A DNA stretch of 64,000 nt. It comes from Hydractinia symbiolongicarpus. Taxonomy: Eukaryota > Cnidaria > Hydrozoa > Anthoathecata > Hydractiniidae. The position numbers and the translations under genes are program-made. Location of the stretch: the NCBI RefSeq assembly GCF_029227915.1, contig NC_079888.1, positions 17,214,001 through 17,278,000 of the forward strand, read 5' to 3'. The notes beneath the pieces are model-generated. The model did no database searches, was not told the DNA's origin, and saw only the letters and a program-made list of their open reading frames with translations. Shown in pieces: positions 10,554-24,600 of the stretch; position 1 is the first letter of the stretch, and the number at the start of each line of letters is the position of its first letter.

Positions 10554-13500
10554 CTAATCAAGATCTAAGTCAAGGTCATCTTTTTCGCTATAATCAAGTT
10601 CTGAAGAGACCCCTGTGCACGTTTTCATTCGTGAGGAGCAAAATTTGGTTTTACCTGCTTTTTCACACTTAAATCCACTTCCAATGTAACCGTCTTTACA
10701 TTTGCATCCGAACGTAAACAAAAAAGGAAAATTGTAACACATCGCATGTTGATGACAAAATAATTTTCCTGCTCTTGACGAGCATTCATTGAAATCTGCA
10801 AAAAAATAAGGGTAAAAAATGATACTAGAATTAACCCTCCAAACACAAAAATGCAGGGTTTTTTCATCGTTGTGAAAAGAGAAACACTTTTTTAACTATT
10901 GTACTATGGCAACGCGAATGTCGGGTTAAAAATAAAGAAAAAAATTAAAATAGTGAAAAAATTCGGAAAAGTTAAATAGACACCAACTTACCGTTAACAT
11001 CAAAGCTTTTTAATTCCACATTTGCATGAAAGAAACTTGCCTGTTTTGTTAGTCGTTTACGTTGAGCTTTCAATAATGTGATGAGTCCATGTTTCATCTT
11101 CGAATAACTCTGAGAAAGCAAGTCTCGTTTCAAAGATGCTCTTATCATTACTGTGGATGATCTCCTAAGAATGCAATGATCTCTCTGTAGATACGCACTA
11201 TTGTCGCTTCAGCTACACATTTGGGCAGTTACAGTACCAGCTTTAAAATAAAAGCTATTTCCTGGTTTTCATAGTGGTACTATCTTAAATATTTTAAATG
11301 AAAATCAAACTTGTGTGCATTAGGCTGTTGACTTAAGTTCTATATTTCGCTGTTTTAAAATTGTTACAACAAACACTTACATTTTTGTTTTCACTACCAC
11401 ATTCTTGAGTGCAGCACCATGAATTTTTTGGAGAAGGTGAAAGAACTATGTAAACAAAATTATATACTGGTGATTGATACAATTACATGGTCAGTTTTTA
11501 AATACGTCATGGACAAAGCAGAAGCGAATAAGAAATTGATCTTGCAAGGAAATGCAGAAGAGGATATTTGGCAAAAAGGATATAATAATATTAATTTCTA
11601 CAAAAAAGCCTGTTTATCAATATTTCACCCAAAGTATCTTTTTTATGTATAAAATTACGTAAACAACAATGTGTTTATATTTTTAATATTTTATTTGTTA
11701 AGTTGCATGGATAGAAATGCAAAATCAGTGTGGAAAATCAACAAACCTTTTTTACATACAATGAAGACGCATAGTATAATTCTACAGAAAATGATAATAC
11801 GTTACTTGAACTGCAAAACTAACGTTACAAAAAGACTACCAACATACGTTAAGCCTGATTTCTCCACGAAATGCTTGCTCAAGGAGAACATTCAGAGACT
11901 TTTCACCAATAGGATTTCCATTAAGAGTCAAGTCGGAGTATCTGAAGTTTATTTGAAACTGCACCAAATCTAGAAAAAAAAAACGTAATTAAATTGGCAA
12001 ACAAAAAAACATTTCATGTACTTTTTATATATAAATTCTTTGTGGATTTTGCTCCTAATGACACTAAACCCTACCTGAGAGCTGTAAATCCTTTGGAACA
12101 TCTAAATGACAAAACAAAGTGAAGCCATGTCTTTGCTTGCAAGGAGTTTGAAAAGATAAAGTTAAATCATACAGACATTTAGCTTACCATAAATACTTAA
12201 TTTAATGCTGGAGTTGATTGAGAATTGCGTCGACGTGGACTTGCATGTGTAATTTCCTGCATCATCTTCCGTCACATTTTGTAAGGTAATGACAAATTTT
12301 TCATTAGTGATGGTTGTCACAATTTGTCTTCTTAAGTGCTGATTTGGTATGAAAACCTCTGGATTTCCCATTGCAATGACTTCTCCATTGTAACGACAAG
12401 TAATGACCAAGGATTCAAGCTTCTGATGTGCATTCCAACTTAACTCAACTGTTTCACCCTGTTTCGCATTCATAACACGCGTTTCTGTTTGACTTTCCAC
12501 TAAACAATAAATACACAAAGATTAACTTTGCAACTTTGCTTCACGGTGGTTGACCAAATTCCTACGTAAGCATTTCATTTTGCTTTAAAAAAAGATATAA
12601 AATAATATAAAATTAAACAAAACTAAAAACCTGGTGCAACCCTAGTCGCAGCATTCAGAGCATGTACGTAACGTCCGGGAATATTAACATTTGAGTCCAT
12701 AGATACGATTGGGTCGCTCCAAGGTAAAGTCAGGAATGTCCAACCGTCATGTCCATTGGAGTAACCACGGTACGCCCACCAGACATCAGTGCGGTCGTAG
12801 GTGAAGATAATGTATCCTTTAATAGCATCAAATGCCAAAACAACTTGCACTCTTTTTATATAGAGTCGACCCCGTGTATCAACGAAATCCATGTTGTATG
12901 TCACAGCAACTGCTTGCAGCGCAGTGAAAGAGTCTTTCGAGAATTTACGAACATCGTTTGCTGCTCTTTTTAATAGCATTGCATCCAGTATTTCTCTGTA
13001 GTATATGGTTGTATCTGATACTTTCAATCGGCTCATTTTGTAACCAGGAAACATGAAGGCAGAAATTCCAGCCAATGGCAATGTGAAGTTCTTGTATATT
13101 GTATCTGTAATCATTCCGTTTCTGTAGATCTATATTATATATAATATACGGTACTTCCTTCCTTCTTTTTAAAGTTACATTTTCTATCATGATATATCTT
13201 AATGCTGTTTTGACATAAAGAAAATGAACGCCACATACTTACATATAAAGATTTTAGTCTTCTGCCGAATAACGGGATAGGCTTGTGCAATTCAAGTATT
13301 TCATATTCACTTGTCTCTTTCATTGTTTTATCTAAGTTTGTTACACCATACGGATAAAGAGCTATAAAATAACAAAAATAAGTACAGGATTTAAACAGTA
13401 AATTTTGTTTGCGTCTATTTTGTTTATGAGTTTGTGGTTTAAAGGAAGACTAATGAATTACTTTGATTTCTACCATTCAAAGAGTTGTACCTGTGTCGGT

Positions 13501-16468
13501 AGGATATCTGCAATTTTTAGATGTTAGTTTCCAGACGACCTGGTTAACGTTCTTACGACTAATGATTGGATGTTTCCAAGTATACGCTGCATCGCTACAA
13601 AAACGTTCTGAAAATTCAACAAATACGTCTCTCATGCTGGCAACTTCACAAGTCACAATACCGAAAGTCGTTTTTCCATCAGACGCAAGAACTACCTGGT
13701 GAGGGTATAGTGTTTTAGTGTACTGATAGTCCCATTCAGAAAGTCTATAAAACGTTACAACGACTGCATGGCTTGCTTCAAATTCTACAGTTGGGAACTT
13801 CGACTTGATCTGTTTAGAAATTTGTTGTAATGAAATTTTGTCAAAAATCTCCCTGTAAAATGTGCGGTTACGAGCTTCTTTAACATCATCAACCAAAGCG
13901 GCGATAAACGTTGTAGTGCCTGGCAATCCTCTGATTACGAATTCCTTCATAAGAGGCAATCTTGGCGCTATTATACCGTCCGGAGAAATCTAAAGAAACG
14001 AATCGTCAGTCAGAGCATGTTCGCTCTGGCAACTACGCATCCAGTTTGCATACAGAAATTTCTATTTATCAAACCCTAAAGTACAGATAATCAGAACTAC
14101 AGATGACCATCACAACAACAGATAACCATGAGGACTACAGATAACCATCAGAACTTCAGATAACCATCCGAAATACAAATAACCATCTATAATCATTTAA
14201 CACATAAAAACCACGTGATTGCGTTTGGCTTGAACTTTTAATACTTCTTTACGTCAGTGACTCCCGTAAGGAGTCATTAAGTTGATTTATACTTAGAGCA
14301 TATATCATTATGTAAAAACGAATTTTAAATTTTAATTCAATTAGGGAGTTGCGTTAGTGAGACAAATCACAATTTGTAATTGTGAAATAGACAAATTACG
14401 AAGAAAAAGCTTCTTTACTGCGCAACTATCCAAACACCATCTGAACTACAGATAACCAAAAAACTACAGATAACTATCAGAAGTACATATAATCATCTTT
14501 ACTGCAGCTACCAATTGCAACTACAGCTAAGTGTATAAAACATATAATTCCGCTTTAGAAATAAACAAAGAGTATTTCTCCCAAAGAACTCATAATGTGA
14601 ACATTCATAATTTTAAAGCATCGAATCCACAAAAAGTACATATAGCCAAAGCTTCAGCACTTTGCTTTTTTGAGTTAACATACATAAAGCTCATCTGATA
14701 ATCTTGAAAAGAGCAGCATGGGACGGGACAGCTTTATCCTGGACATATTTGTCTTCACGCTGGTTAAATTATGGTAAGAACTTTCCTGAAAATCAAGAAC
14801 TGCGTCGCCAACTGATACGCCATATGGTAAAAGATCTAAAGATCAACATAAATAAAAAGTAGGACTTAAATACAAATTCTTATCATAATGCAGTAAAATT
14901 GATCTCCATCGATAGATAAAAATTTGTAAAATTTGTCTTTGGCGACACAAGAACTCTTACCTACATCGCAGGTAATGGTCAATGGCAATATGTAAACACC
15001 AGTCTGTCCAACGTTAGAATGTTTAGGTAACAGCCAACTGTTTTCATATTGGCTAAGGTATCTTCCACAGGATGCTTTTGCATCCCAAATCCCACTTTTC
15101 GCTTTTTCATATTCTGTCAGCTTTTGATAATTAAATATTGCGAAACTTGTTTCCCCATTTGACACCAATACCAGTTGGAACGTACTTGATGTCTTTGTAT
15201 GGCTGTATTGTTTGGAAAGGTTGATGTAGGTAAAAATGGCCACTTGAGAAGCTTCGTAGTCGTTATTCTTTGTAAAATTTCGTATTTGATGTGTTGCTTT
15301 TGAGAGTAAACGCATGTTAGTTGTTTCTCTGTAGTATATATGTGAACCATCTTTCAGTTCAAACGCATCATCAGTGTAAATGAATATTAATGATTCAGGT
15401 AGAGCCATATCATGTAGGTAAATATCAGCTCTATTAAGTGCGATATATGCCTTTTTGTTTATCTAAAAGAGACAATGAATTTCTCTTATCATTCTTTTGT
15501 CCTTATTTTCTATTAATTCTATCGTAATATAACACATATGTGCGTCTCCGTGTCAGTTTTAAAGTGTGTAATTTGATTTTAAGCCCTACAGAAGACAAAA
15601 AATTTCTTTGATAGCTTTTTTGCCAATTTGAGCGACGTATTTTTTTGTCAAGTGAGAAATCTTAAACAAAGAACGAAAATGGGTAATAAATGCAATCAGT
15701 TATGCATACATAAAATTTCCTTGCTTTCTCTGATAGCAATGGCATTGGCTTTGACAAGAGCAATTGTTCCATGCTGTCATTCTTCTTAAACTCAGTATCT
15801 CCATTGTTGATGCCATACGGATAAAGGTCTAAAAAGAGAGTTATAGACCTCTTTATAATTGACCTTAATCCACCTACAAAAATGCAAAGGGAGTGAATAT
15901 CTTGAAGTATTTAGAAGGAACATCAAAGAAAGATATGGTGGCGCATTCGTTTTAAAACAAACAAACAAACAAACCTTTTCCTCTTATTGTTCTTTTTACT
16001 TCAAATTCTTATCCTGTTTTTTAACGTGTAAACTTTACATGTTCAAATCTTAAAACTTGTCAGAAAATACAATGACATTTAGATGACGGTTAGAAAATGA
16101 CGTCATCTCTTGCAAAGTTACAACATACGACAAATTACGGCGAATTTTTTTATGATCAGAAAAGAAATCTTTTTAAGTGCTAGTATTTCAATGCTGTTTG
16201 ATTAGTTGCTTATAAGAATAACATTATGAAAGAAATTCTGAAATTGAAAAAACTCGAATTAAATAAATTTTTGACAAAAAAAAATCCATAGTAAAATAAC
16301 GAGAATATTATGGCGGTACTTAAAGCATCATTTTAAAAAGAAAAAGTGAAGTAGTTCCACAATTGAGTAAGTCAGAAACTGTCAACTACTCTGCATTTCA
16401 TACTTACCTAAGCAGCAACAAAGCTGAACAAGAGATAAAAGGTAAAAAACTTGAAGCCAATAGGTCAT
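10554..16468 (-). CDS. Secreted protein with 3 NIDO units, Ig, SEA-like and EGF domains (11 exons, 939 aa)
   Basis: Exons on the minus strand: 16408-16468, 15710-15828, 14961-15462, 14684-14835, 13491-13989, 13235-13361, 12631-13121, 12188-12499, 11848-11969, 10992-11184, 10554-10795. All junctions are GT-AG, all phases agree, and the total is 2820 nt. Exon 1 encodes a signal peptide (MTYWLQVFYLLSLVQLCCCL). Residues about 21-227, 228-444 and 445-650 are three NIDO-type units. Each is a short exon with an L(Y/L)PYG start plus a long exon with a QLVLVSNGETSFAIF-like strand. Residues 651-754 are an Ig domain (ITCRYNGE...DDAGNYTCK). Residues 755-859 are SEA-like. The end is an EGF domain of the DFNEC type (C-x-C-KDGYIGSGFKC) with an acidic tail. 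There is no membrane anchor, so it is probably an extracellular-matrix or secreted adhesion protein. NIDO is known from nidogen, tectorin and SNED1. The donor of exon 7 (GTTTTT) is weak. Confidence 0.85.
14095..14180. repeat. Minisatellite of about 16-18 bp in intron 4 of the NIDO gene
   Basis: Imperfect tandem copies of CTACAGATAACCATCAGAA. A second, looser block of the same unit lies at about 14440-14520 in the same intron, separated by unrelated sequence. Confidence 0.7.
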
Positions 16469-17098
16469 ATTGTTGCAGCTAAAGTGTTGTTTTGAATTGA
16501 TTAGAAAACATATTTTCAATTTATTGATTTATTACCCTGTTATTTTTAGCTGGTATTGTTTACTTACAAGCCGCGGATCACCATGTCTTGTTTTTTGTAG
16601 TTAACGTTTTGTGTGGAAAAATAAACACTATAAAATTTGCTGACCTGTCAAGTTTCAATATTGACACAACCATGACGTAGGTCAATAAACCAGTGTCATA
16701 CTTCAATAATAATAAATGGAGAAAAATATTAAAATTTTGCTTGTTAAAGCGCCTTTCTGATTTTCCTCTGAAATTTTAAGATGTTTGTAAACTGCAGGTT
16801 TTTTAATCAGCAGATCTTAGTATGGGTTAGATTTTATGTTGGTGTAGCCTCTTCAGTTCCTAATGTACTCTCCTCCTTAAGGGTCCTGAAAAGGGAATCC
16901 TAGTGCATTTAAAGCTCTTATTTAATATATAAAGTCAGTGCAAGCAGAGCAATTACTCTATTCCGATACTAAACGCTATCGAGAAAGGATCGATTGACAC
17001 TATTATAGTCACTGACAAGACTTGACCAGACAGTTAACCCAATACCTTTCACACTGGAGGCAAACACTCTACCACAAGGTATCAGTTATTATGATGTA

Positions 17099-17271
17099 CT
17101 AGTCGTTGCCCGTGGAAACATCCACGGGTTCGCCCGTCCATTGTATTTACCCGTGGCAACAAAGTGGATAAAAATATGTCGCATTTGATATTCGTGTTTC
17201 CGTAACATGATTTTCTAACTCAGCGGGGGGTCCGCGCAGAGACAGACAGACGACGGCTATTATTATAGAGA
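17099..17271 (-). mobile_element. Short Helitron-like non-autonomous element, copy 1
   Basis: On the minus strand it begins TCTCTATAATAATAGCCGTCGTCTGTC and ends with a CCCGTGGATG...CCACGGGCAACGACTAG hairpin-plus-CTAG terminus followed by T. It is the same family as copies at 30132, 48503, 51321, 51497 and 53529. The hairpin here has a mismatched loop. The 5' flank is T, not the usual A. Confidence 0.75.
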
Positions 17272-19167
17272 AAGAACTTGCAGTGAATAGGAATCCTGTT
17301 AAATCATCAGTTCGCACGATATTTTTCCAAAAAAGTCAAGAAAACTGGGATGAAATATTTAAACTTTGATAGTTCAAGATTGAATCAGAAGATAAGGATA
17401 TTAGATGAATTTATTTCGGAACTTGATGACGTTACGCAAATACATATTTTCACTTGAAAAATCGGTTGAAAAACTAGTAAGAACTTAAAAGTCTGATCAT
17501 ATAAGCCGAGTTGATTTGCTTTGCCGAAATCTTGCATCTATTAAATGCCATCACATGAGAAACAAGTCTGTCCAGTCTGCTGAGATTTTTTTGCTAACCG
17601 TTTAGTTTGCAGTTAAAGCAAGTGTTTTAATTAACAACTTTTTGTGTGTTTTTTTAAAAATAATAAAAATTATTAAATACAGCATAGACAAAAGAAGAAA
17701 ACTTTTGTTTAGCCATTTTCTCGTCAAAATAAACATAAACATATTTCCAAATGGATGTACTGTACTTTTTTAAAAAACTTTGAAATCGCTTTTGGTCACA
17801 TTGTAAATTATTAAAAAAAGTATCTTGGTGTTTTTTCAGTCCGCTTTATGAAATTGCAAAAACAATTCAGCTCGTCTAACTGAGCCTGTCTGGTTTATCC
17901 AGGTACCTCAAATTATGTTAAAAAAAACGAAATTGTAAAAACATATATTATATTAGCATGTTATTTTATTTCCAAAATCTTAGAATTCATCTAGCCTTTA
18001 GCACCTTTGTATCGAATACACAATTAAACAGGCCAAGCTCAGAGTAAAGCAAGCAAGTATGAGAAATTTTGTCACATAAGCATCGATGTCGCCTTTTATT
18101 ATTATTCTTGGAACATGTTGGCTGATCTCTATTTTCAAGCACGATCGTAATAACACAATATTATCTTTTACAAAGATTCACAAGCATAAAGGTGGAAATC
18201 TTCAAAACCTTGAAACAACATAAGAGTCGTGGAGAGACGCATCTATTCTTTTTACCGATAATTTCTCGCTCAGTCTGTTTTACGTGATTACCCTTAGTTT
18301 TTGGTGAAGCACTTTAACACAAATTAGAGACATTTTCGGTGTGGGGTATTTCAAACATAATATGATCGAGGGCTGATCCATCCCCCGTTTAATCCTTACT
18401 TTCTCCATAACCTTTTGATAGGCTTTTCTCACTGAAAACAAAATTGGCACACTTATGGTAAGTCATAAAAGAAACAAAATGGCAGCAGTAAATGTTTCTT
18501 AGCACAGCACTTTTTGTGTCAAAAGCTTGTAATTTGTCTAGAATACCTGCTAAAAATCCAATGTTTAAAATCTATTATAGCCGAATAAGAGCTAGTTAAC
18601 ACATTTTCCGGCTTCTATATTATTTGCATAAAAAATGCACAAATACCGGTCTTTGTTACCAATTTTCGGATAAATTTTGAAAAAATCAGACAATCGGTTT
18701 AATCACGTGCCTAAACTTTACAGAGAGATTCTCCTTGATTAATACTGTTTTGTTAAGTTTTAAGTTTTAAGGATAATCCAACGAAAGAAGTTTTATTTTT
18801 TTGATGATAAGGATTTCATAGAAATGTATGGGTTAGTTTTAAGTCAAGTAGTTTTAAAAAACATGGGACCTAAAGGTTTGACATGCAGACACGTAGTATA
18901 GGAGAAAAGAGTTACTAAATAAAAAACTATTAGGAAAACGAATTTCTCTGCCCCTTTTACTTCCCCTCCTGCTCGAAAAAAGGGTTTAGACAATGTAGGT
19001 TAAATTTATTCCTGTATTCGTTCAACTATTTTTCATGTTATTCTGAACTGTTGCTCTGGTGAGTAAGAAAAATTTAGCTCTAAAGATATTTTAAATGTAT
19101 ATTAACCCAGGACCCAGATTGTAATTCCAGCATTGATTTTAAACATGCGCGTGATTACAATAAAAAA

Positions 19168-19346
19168 CAATGAAACCTCCTTGTATAGCAGACGTACTTT
19201 GTAGCAGACAACACTGTAAACGACACTTATTTACGGGAACAGATGACATAATGATAAAATGTAATAGCGGACGTCTTCTATAGCGGACATTAACTGCGGT
19301 CTCAATTTACATTACTTTTAAAGCTGACCTCTCCTGTAGCCGACAT
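19168..19346 (+). mobile_element. Remnant resembling a pogo/Tigger-type transposon end
   Basis: The segment starts TGAAACCTCCTTGTATAGCAG and repeats TATAGCGGAC-like strings several times (AGCAGACGTAC, AGCAGACAAC, AGCGGACGTC, ATAGCGGACATT, GTAGCCGACAT). Strings of this type are common at the termini of pogo/Tigger-like elements and their MITEs. No transposase is seen, and the limits are uncertain. Confidence 0.35.
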
Positions 19347-20916
19347 GGTCATCAATCGGTGATACAGAAGAATTGTTGTAAAAAATTGTTCTATAGTAAA
19401 TTTCTTAGCCAAGGCAGCAAATTCTCAAAAAATTTTGTATTTTGTATTTTTTTTTACTTTGTTTCACATAGTTTGAATGAAATATATTATGTTCGCGATA
19501 TATATATTTTTAGGGTTCTTTTCCCCAAGACCAATCTCTTAACACACTCGCCCCCAGGGTCTCTTGGACTCTAAACCGTTTAAGAAAATCAAAGGTGCTA
19601 AATGTTCCTGACTTTTACCAAGAGTTTTCAATGACTAATTTTTAGTATACGTTATAAATACACTAGCCTTTATCCCGTGTGAAAATACCTGACAATTTGA
19701 CCGTGGTCTCTTTATGGCATCGTCTTTGCGCGAATTCATGTTCGCTAGTTGAAACGAAGTAACAAAATTACTTCGCTGACAGATGGAAACGAACTTGCGG
19801 CGCAACTATTTTAAACAGGTTAATTAAAGCTATTTTTATAGAGATTTTTGTTGGAGATATCTTATTCACATCGTAAAATAATAATGAAGACACACCTACA
19901 CCTTAAGTAGGTCAAGTACTAAGGCATTCAAGAAGACGTGTTGGGGCTGCTTGTCTTGTGTATAAATGTTTCTTCCAAAGCTAAGGCTTCTTTAGCCACA
20001 TCACTATGTTGGCTGAATTTTTTAATTAAATTTTAAGGCGCTTATGGTCAATATGTAAGACAATGTTCAACATTCCTGGAAAAATCTTGAATAATAGCAC
20101 AACTTCAAGGATGGAACATTTTGTTACATGCAAACAGACACAGCGTTGTCTGTATCTTTCTCGAGTGCATGCATTGTCTGGTATTTGTAAAGAAATCCTA
20201 TTGCTGCAATTTCCAATAAACTAAAATCACTTCTGAAGCTTTTTATATATGCCTAAAAATACATCAGAAAGCATTAAAAATACAAATTATAAAAATCAAA
20301 TAAAAATAGAAATTGTTAAAGTCTACAACTGCCAATAAAAGATACAGCTGACCAGAACGGAGATTGTGACCTTTTTGTGAATCCTGTTATCGGTAAGAGG
20401 AATAACTTTAGCGGAACCTGGTTAATATTTGAAAAAATAAACTACGGAAAAAAATCGGACACGATTTGCAAAAATCAATCCTGCAATATAAAAAGAGCTA
20501 TAGACTAATTAGGTGTTTAATCTGCCAGGAACGAGCAACCTGCAGTAAATTGTTTTGACAAACGACTTAGACTAATTACAAGGCATGTACCATATAAGGT
20601 AAAGTATAAACAGTTTACTAAGAAGAACTGCATATTTTGTTCATTGAATGATACCAGTAACCTATTCAATATTTGATGGCTGTGTCAAATACTATATCTA
20701 CCTGCAATACACAACGCGCCAAATCAAACACTGTCCCTTGGAAGTTTGTCCTTAAGCGTTGGTCCTTGGGCTCGATTCAATCAAAATAATTCAACTGAAT
20801 TCAATTAATCCTGTAATCAAAATTAATTTTAAAATTCATGGACACTTTAAAAAAAGGCGGACACTTCTGATAAACAGAGAAGAGTGTTATTATACCGATT
20901 AATATTATTAACCGAC

Positions 20917-21090
20917 TGGTAGCCTTGTAGTGGAGCGTTTAATTCCAGCACGGGAGGTCTTGGAGCTAAATCCCGGCCGAGTCTTGCCAGAGACTATAAA
21001 AGTGTGAATCTATCCTTTCTGCTTAGCATTTAGCATGAGAATATGCTAGTTTCAGAGACTACTGCAGTACGAAAATAAGAATTGCTAATA
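20917..21090 (+). mobile_element. tRNA-derived SINE
   Basis: A tRNA-like head runs GGTAGCCTTGTAGTGGAGCG (A-box-like) to GGAGCTAAATCCCGGC (B-box-like, mutated from GGTTCAAATCCCG). It is followed by CCGAGTCTTGCCAGAGACT and a tail with TAGCATTTAGCATGAGAA. This arrangement (head with GTAGCC.AGTGG, then GCCGAGTC..CCA.AGACT) is characteristic of SINEs in cnidarians and other aquatic invertebrates. The box mutations suggest an inactive copy. Confidence 0.65.
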
Positions 21091-21392
21091 TCGACATGTT
21101 TATAACCACAGGACCACGGTCAACATATTACGGGCGCATGCAACACAATGGTAATGCATTAAAAATGTTGCATGTAGCTGATATGTTAATACGTAATGCT
21201 AACTACACAAATCAATTCTGATATAGAGTTTTTGCAATATTCTTTTCTAGCACCTTTCCGACACCTTCACATGTTTAAAGGTGTTGCGTGTCAAACATAA
21301 AATACGAGGTATCTTGCCCAAAATTTACGAATGTTGGTACCTTTACCGATTGGAGATGCTTTGGAAATAACGATCCTCCATAACTTACACTT

Positions 21393-21634
21393 AAAATAAA
21401 ATAAAATAAAATAAAATAAAATAAAATAAAATAAAATAAAATAAAATAAAATAAAATAAAATAAAATAAAATAAAATAAAATAAAATAAAATAAAATAAA
21501 ATAAAATAAAATAAAATAAAATAAAATAAAATAAAATAAAATAAAATAAAATAAAATAAAATAAAATAAAATAAAATAAAATAAAATAAAATAAAATGAA
21601 ATGAAATAAAATAAAATAAAATAAAATAAAATAA
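21393..21634. repeat. (AAAAT)n microsatellite, about 48 units
   Basis: Almost perfect pentanucleotide array, interrupted only by ATGAA ATGAA at about 21596-21605. Read on the minus strand it gives long artificial open frames of Phe-Ile-Leu-Phe-Tyr repeats, which are not genes. Confidence 0.97.
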
Positions 21635-24600
21635 CACAACAAAATTAAATTAAATTATAGCATAATTTACAGTGGTCTTGTTAAAATACGACACACAGTT
21701 TCTTACTCATAGCCATTGTTATGGAATACAACAAACAGCTGATTAGCGTAGTAGTCGTAGGTGTAATTCTAGAGGTAATGGTATTTTATGAGTACGTATC
21801 ATGTTGTTTTTATTTTTAATAGAATTTAAGTCTATTCGTAAGAGATAGTGTTTATTACGGTTAAATGATTCAACTTTAATGCAACAAATTTAAAAAATTA
21901 AAAAGTTTAATTTTATCAATTAAAGTGTATGTGTGCGTGGGAGTGAGTATACGAAAAGTACACTTTATTTGTGATGCTCTCTCCTACCATACTGGGGTTA
22001 AGCTGTTTATTTGGCGTCTGCGCTTTAAATAGTTTCTTAAACGAAGTAAATAAATATTTATTCATTGACACACGAGGCTGACCGTAGCGACGCTTGTGAA
22101 CTGTATAAACTACATATAAACTACATAAGAAATAAAATAAAGAAATTGTAAGAATATGAACTATTACCTTGCCTTACGCTACAGGCATAGTTACCCAACA
22201 GCGAGGCTAAGTAAAAAATAAAAGAGTGTTGCGTTAAAGAACATTTGTATTAAGTGAAACCTACTGCGGAGACACATAAATGGCTCGAATTTGTCAACTT
22301 ACATTGGATTATGTTTGTACCTTGTCGCAGATGGTGTTTTAAATTGATATATTGAAGGCAAATTTGTCATCTTTAAATGTAATTCATACAGGCGCATATC
22401 TCTTCATTGGAATGTAGTGTTCTTCACTTAATAGTTTGCTGTCCTCCGATTTTAATAGTATTTTCAGTTTGATTGAAAATCTTCCAGATTTCCTGCGTTA
22501 AGATATTTAGGAATGGAATAGCTTGGATTAGACAGTAGATAGTAACTGGTGCACCAAAAAATTGCAATTTAGAAATACGGAACATAATTTAAGGACTTAA
22601 CACATCCACAAAGATGGCAGCATTTTTAAAAAGTCACATTGTGGGCAAAAACACGAGAATCGTTGACTTTTAAACAGCAAAGAATTGGGGGGGGGGCTGC
22701 ATTAAGAAAATAGCAAAAAAGAGGACAATAAGGCAAAACATCAGGCTGCACTTTATAATAACATAAATACAATAATAAATCAGGAATGGTTCGTTTTACT
22801 TATCATTTCCATCAAATTTAGTTTTATATTTTATGAAATCATGTTAGAAATTACGCATTGCATATTCTAGTGTGACTTTTTTTTACATCAGGCGGTCAAA
22901 GCTACAAGAGTCATCAGGAAATTGTTTTGAAATAACCAGTTTTGTGCTAGCAAAAAAAAGAAGAAAAAGAAGTTGAGGGTAGCCTACGTACTTTGTTGAA
23001 TTTTACCTTCGCATTACGCTTCAATAGCTGTTTGAATTTTTAAAGTAGTGATACAGAGGAATAGGCTCCCCATTTTTTACTTTCGAGTGAGATTTCATTT
23101 ACAACATTATGTCCAGGATCGATTCTTAACTGTTAATCGGAGTTTTTCTTTTGTCAAATATGTTAAATAAGTTGAAGCAAAAAATAATATAAAAATGCAT
23201 ATATTATTGAACTCACCTCTTCTTCATATGGGCGCAAAAGTGGGAAAGATGTATGTGAGTTCCATTTGAAATTTGCTAATAGTTAGGAGTGAACATCTCC
23301 ATCAAAGAGCACATGTTAAGTATATGCCAACGAATTTAAATTTAAAAGTTGATTTGCTCTATCACTTTATAAAAACAAAATGTGCTTTTGTCGTCAAAAT
23401 GTTTCTACATTTGCTTTAATCTTGCTAGATAAACCAAAGTAAACTGATTTAGTGTTATATTGTGAAGTTTGAGTTTTTGAAGAACATGGTTAACAGGTCT
23501 CATTTTTTAGGGAAATACCGGTAACATGTGCAATCTCTTGGCGAGTGAACGGTTATAAATAATATTTTATGACATGACTCCAGGCGATAAATCGCATTAA
23601 ATATGTGTTCAACCCCAGTTCTAAAATATAAACCCGATGTTATACATTATATAAAGTTTGAATTTTTAAACAGACAGATGGTTAAACAGATTAATAACCT
23701 CAACATGTATAATGATGGATTTCAATTGCTATAATTCAAAAAAACTAAATAGACATTTCTCACAATATATACATTTTAGCGTACTGTAGATGTGTTTAGT
23801 AAATAAATGCCTCTGCCTTTTCTCCACGTAAGACGCAGTTGTCTTGAATAGGAAGATTCTGTGTCTATGAGGACCGGAAAGTGTTATTTTTCGGTTGTCG
23901 GTATGTTCCAACCTACTACGATGTAGGAACAAATTTCTAAAATTTACGTTGCTGTTGCAGTGAAGGTGCCAAAGTACTTATCTAACAAATATTCAGCAGC
24001 CAAGTACTTAAAAAGGAACTATTACCACTAGCTAACACGCAGGCATTAAGGACCATATAACATTTCCGCAATAAAAGCATTAAAATTCGTCAAACTTGTG
24101 TCACGTCGACGACACAGTTAACTTTATTGTAAATTGATAAATATAATTCATCAGAAAATATGACGTTGTAGTCAAAATAGACCAAAAAGTAAATAATTGA
24201 AGTCCTTTCCCTTCTTTTATAGAAGCATTTTGTTAAAAAAACGTTGAGATTGACAATACTATTTAGATAATATACATGTACTCACTAAATTATGGTACCA
24301 ACGAAAGAAAGAATAAATTCTAAAAAATCCAATGCTTAGCCATTGTTTTTCTATTTTGACAATTTGTATGCTTTTCTGTGCGAACTTAAAATTATGGTTC
24401 AAATGTAGAGCAATTCTGTCCTATGCGCTTCAATGCATATGTTCGATGAAGCGTGATAATTGCTCATTTATGTTTTTGCTAATGTTCAAAGAGTTGTCAA
24501 ATAGCCAAATATTAGTAACAAATGGTGATGCGAGAAAAGATGCCACTTAAAGTTTGGTATATACTCAACTGTATTGTTCGTATAACAGTGGAACCACTTC

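Noticed and set aside
11060-11110. GTGATGAGTCC string resembling a hammerhead ribozyme core
   Set aside because: It lies in exon 10 of the NIDO gene, and no matching GAAA core or stems were found around it.
11419-11973. Plus-strand open frames of 77 and 100 codons inside introns and exon 9 of the NIDO gene
   Set aside because: The 100-codon frame overlaps NIDO exon 9 (11848-11969) on the other strand, and neither frame shows a family motif or splice context.
14095-14520. Possible CRISPR-like spaced repeats
   Set aside because: Units are imperfect, contiguous and lack regular unique spacers; this is an intronic minisatellite in a eukaryotic gene.
21275-21642. Two overlapping minus-strand open frames of 120 and 83 codons (Phe-Ile-Leu-Phe-Tyr repeats)
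   Set aside because: They are translations of the (AAAAT)n microsatellite.
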